DNA from: an uncultured Lachnospiraceae bacterium
Lineage (GTDB): Bacteria > Bacillota > Clostridia > Lachnospirales > Lachnospiraceae
Direction: 5' to 3'
Assembly (NCBI GenBank): GCA_902783445.1
Contig: CACZQX010000385.1
Coordinates: 1-7,009, forward strand
Length of the DNA: 7,009 nucleotides
The notes beneath the pieces were generated by a model. The model did no database searches and was not told where the DNA came from. It was given only the letters and a program-made list of their open reading frames with translations. Below, in pieces: positions 5,012 to 7,009 of the stretch. The position numbers were made by a program, and so were the translations under genes. How positions within the stretch are numbered: the stretch's first letter is position 1; each line of letters starts with the position of its first letter.

Positions 5012-6346
5012 ATGCATATTAAAGCAATAACAGTAGCGGGATTTAAGAATATAAAAAAAACGAGACTTGAGCTGGGCAATATTTGTGCAATTATTTCGCC
5101 AAATAATTACGGTAAGTCGAATTTGATTGAAGCTATAGATTTTGGCTTTGATTTTATTCATGAGTCACGAAAAGTAAGAAAAAATATGATGTCGTGGATT
5201 AAAGGTATTCCACTTTGTAATACAATGGAAAGCGATGAATATCTATTTGAAATTGAGTTTGAAGATGAAAAATTGGGAGAGTATCGGCATGTAAAATATG
5301 GTTATTCTTTTAAATGGCACAGAGATGATGATAGTGGAGATGTTATAACTAACGAGTGGATAGAAGCAAGAGAAAACACAAGTGTAAGATACTCATCACT
5401 TTTGAAACGTGCTGAAGGGAAATATAGAAAGAGTAAATCTACGGTAGCATTTAGAAAAATTGAACTAGATGAACTTCAGCTTGCAATAGATGTTTTAGGG
5501 TTGCTGGATGAAATTGAAATTAATGATTTGATTAAAGATATTCAAAAAATAACATTTAGGGTATGCTCGTCGCTTGACTTGAGAGATAGATATCAACCTT
5601 CGCCGCTTGAATATATAGAGGATGATGAAGACACAATAAAATTTGATGATGAAGATGTACCAAAGGCACTGAGTGCTCTTAAAAAGAAAAACCCGGATTT
5701 ATATAATTTGTTTGAGGATGCAGTATATACGTTGTTTCCGGAATTTACAAATATTAGCCTAAATGAGTTTACACTCACAGATAAACAAGAAGATAATACT
5801 ATAACTCTTAAGGTGGGAGATAAAGAAGTAAGTGCGGATGAAATGAGTGAGAAAATACCATTCAGATTGAGAGAACATATATATCGTTTGTTTGTCAAAA
5901 GTGAGTATTTAAATCAACCGGTTAGCATGGCGAATATGTCAACCGGAACTAAGCGTTTAATATGGTTATTAACTAATGCGTTTATAGCAAATCATGTAAA
6001 TGCCGGTATTGTTGGTGTGGAAGAGATAGAAACAAGTATTCATCCTAAAATGATGAAGCAATTGTTGGAGGTGTTGAATGAAGCATTAGGGGAAGCTCCA
6101 CTTATAGTTTCAAGTCATTCTCCTTATTTAGTACAATATATCAAACCGGAGAAAATATATGTGGGAATTCCGAATGAAGCCGGCGTTGCTGAATTTAGGA
6201 GAATACAAAAAAATAAAGTAAAGCAACTTGTTGCAAATGCAAGGGACTACGAGCTTTCTGTTGGAGAGTATTTGTTTGAGTTATTATCGGGAGATTCAGA
6301 TTCATATGACATACTTAAGAATTATCTGGAGGTGCCTGAAAATTGA
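5012..6346 (+). CDS. SMC/ABC-like AAA ATPase, sensor/clamp subunit of a split ATPase-TOPRIM pair
   Basis: This 444-aa ATPase has the architecture of the OLD/AAA_15/AAA_21 group. The N-terminus (IKAITVAGFKNIKKTRLEL) is the usual strand pair before Walker A, SPNNYGKS (29-36), where Ser replaces the first Gly. A long insertion (about 50-300), rich in charged residues and helices, replaces the coiled coil. The signature-like NMSTGTKRL is at 308-316. Walker B with catalytic acids is VGVEEIETSIHP (334-345; Glu337/Glu338). The switch histidine is His369 in VSSHSPYLV. All parts needed for head-to-head dimer ATP hydrolysis seem present. No TOPRIM domain is fused; that function lies in the next gene. 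ATG 5012 follows AGGAG (4998-5002) by 9 bases. The closest described logic is PARIS AriA or RloA, but family assignment needs a profile search. Confidence 0.9.
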   Translation: MHIKAITVAGFKNIKKTRLELGNICAIISPNNYGKSNLIEAIDFGFDFIHESRKVRKNMMSWIKGIPLCNTMESDEYLFEIEFEDEKLGEYRHVKYGYSFKWHRDDDSGDVITNEWIEARENTSVRYSSLLKRAEGKYRKSKSTVAFRKIELDELQLAIDVLGLLDEIEINDLIKDIQKITFRVCSSLDLRDRYQPSPLEYIEDDEDTIKFDDEDVPKALSALKKKNPDLYNLFEDAVYTLFPEFTNISLNEFTLTDKQEDNTITLKVGDKEVSADEMSEKIPFRLREHIYRLFVKSEYLNQPVSMANMSTGTKRLIWLLTNAFIANHVNAGIVGVEEIETSIHPKMMKQLLEVLNEALGEAPLIVSSHSPYLVQYIKPEKIYVGIPNEAGVAEFRRIQKNKVKQLVANARDYELSVGEYLFELLSGDSDSYDILKNYLEVPEN

Positions 6347-6990
6347 GCGAAAACTATGAAAAAGGGATTGCATTTGTTCTCGAAGGGACAACAGAGAAAG
6401 TGTTCTACTGTTCTTTTTTTAAATGGCATGCAGATAGGCTTGGGTGCAAATTTGAAAGACTTGATTCAGTTGATCCCGGAGACATCATATTTGAATGGAT
6501 AAGTGGCGATGAAAAAATATTGATAAAGTTTAATGTTGTTGGAGCTATATCACAGATTGTGAACTCGGGAAAGTGGTTCAAAAATAAATGCGTAAAAAAG
6601 CACAAGATTCCATGGAAAGTGTTTTTGTGCTATGACACGGATAGTCCGGATGACGATATTACGAAGTTTTATCAAGGAGATTGGAATATGCTGAGGCGAG
6701 AAATGAAAAGGGCAAGGGCTCAAGAAATTGTTGATCTTGCTGCACGGGCAGATATTGAGGATGTTATGCTATGCGATTTGGAAAGTATTTGTAACTATTT
6801 AGGGATTGAGCCACCTGCCGCGTTGCAAGGTAAAAAAGGAAAGAAAAAAATGAAGGCGTTATATCGATTAAGTGGTATGACGTACCATGAAGGTGATAGG
6901 GCGGCGAATATGATAAAAAACTTGGATTTTGAAAAAATTATGCGTGATGGGCCTATTCCGTTGGAGAAGTTAGTGGAAGAGTTGGAATAG
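6343..6990 (+). CDS. TOPRIM-like putative nuclease, effector partner of the upstream ATPase
   Basis: This protein is 215 aa and soluble. The N-terminal FVLEGTTEKVFY (11-22; Glu14, Glu18) fits TOPRIM motif 1, in which a Glu on the first strand coordinates metal. VFLCYDTDSPDDD (93-105; Asp98, Asp100) fits the DxD motif 2. IEDVMLCDLE (138-147) follows, as in RloB/DUF4276/DUF4435-type proteins where the region precedes a helical tail. A lysine-rich patch (GKKGKKKMK, 163-171) could touch nucleic acid. The start is TTG at 6343: GGAGG (6328-6332) lies 10 bases before it, and no in-frame ATG is near. TTG overlaps the ATPase stop as TTGA, so translation is probably coupled and subunit ratio fixed. It is shorter than AriB and lacks a recognisable extra domain. 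A role as cleaving effector controlled by the ATPase is inference. Confidence 0.8.
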   Translation: MSENYEKGIAFVLEGTTEKVFYCSFFKWHADRLGCKFERLDSVDPGDIIFEWISGDEKILIKFNVVGAISQIVNSGKWFKNKCVKKHKIPWKVFLCYDTDSPDDDITKFYQGDWNMLRREMKRARAQEIVDLAARADIEDVMLCDLESICNYLGIEPPAALQGKKGKKKMKALYRLSGMTYHEGDRAANMIKNLDFEKIMRDGPIPLEKLVEELE

Positions 6991-7009
6991 CTATAGGTTA
7001 TAACTAGAA

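Noticed and set aside
4888..5079. Open frame of 63 codons on the - strand between the divergent genes
   Set aside because: It overlaps the ATPase start and its ribosome binding site, and its hydrophobic look comes from complementing Lys/Glu/Asn-rich codons.
6991..7009. Terminator after the TOPRIM-like gene
   Set aside because: Only 19 bases remain, with weak TATA-type symmetry and no GC stem or T-run; the operon may continue beyond the window.

Overview
The window reads as an accessory, defence-type region of a low-GC Gram-positive bacterium. A clostridial host (Lachnospiraceae-like) is my best guess. The grounds are AT-rich A/T-ending codons, strong AGGAGG-type ribosome binding sites, GTG and TTG starts, T-tailed intrinsic terminators, and an AbiH-like N-terminus and AAA_14/DUF4143 ATPase of the kind common in gut Firmicutes. 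I see no rRNA, tRNA, CRISPR array, integrase or transposase.

Layout. (1) Positions 3-1763 (+) hold the C-terminal 586 codons of a large, acidic, probably all-helical protein that runs in from outside the window. It may be the tail of a YobI-like P-loop NTPase. (2) Positions 1764-2159 are non-coding but structured: an intrinsic terminator, three copies of a 10-mer at exact 12-bp spacing, and a 21-bp-arm inverted repeat carrying two LacI-operator-like dyads. (3) Positions 2160-3389 (+) encode a complete AAA_14/DUF4143 ATPase, followed at 3456-3578 by a 40-codon stub matching the start of AbiH abortive-infection proteins. The stub ends inside a terminator hairpin (3577-3609). (4) Positions 3624-4577 (-) encode an intact 3-hydroxyacyl-CoA dehydrogenase that looks richer in G/C than its neighbours and faces the stub convergently. 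(5) Positions 4578-5011 are a divergent intergenic region with four copies of a 9-mer (AAAATGAAT, both orientations), a near-perfect hairpin embedding a TTAAAC-17-TATAAT promoter, a second hairpin and a decayed short reading frame. (6) Positions 5012-6990 (+) encode a two-gene operon: a 444-aa SMC/ABC-like AAA ATPase and, overlapping it by 4 bases, a 215-aa protein with TOPRIM-like acidic motifs.

The last operon is the most interesting item. An ATPase and a TOPRIM nuclease are translationally coupled as separate polypeptides, the logic of split OLD-type systems such as PARIS (AriA/AriB), but the TOPRIM partner is small and I cannot place it in a named family. A sensor/clamp ATPase holding or activating a TOPRIM effector on phage infection is the working hypothesis. 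The AbiH stub and the other P-loop proteins fit a region where defence genes turn over, with a metabolic gene left between them.
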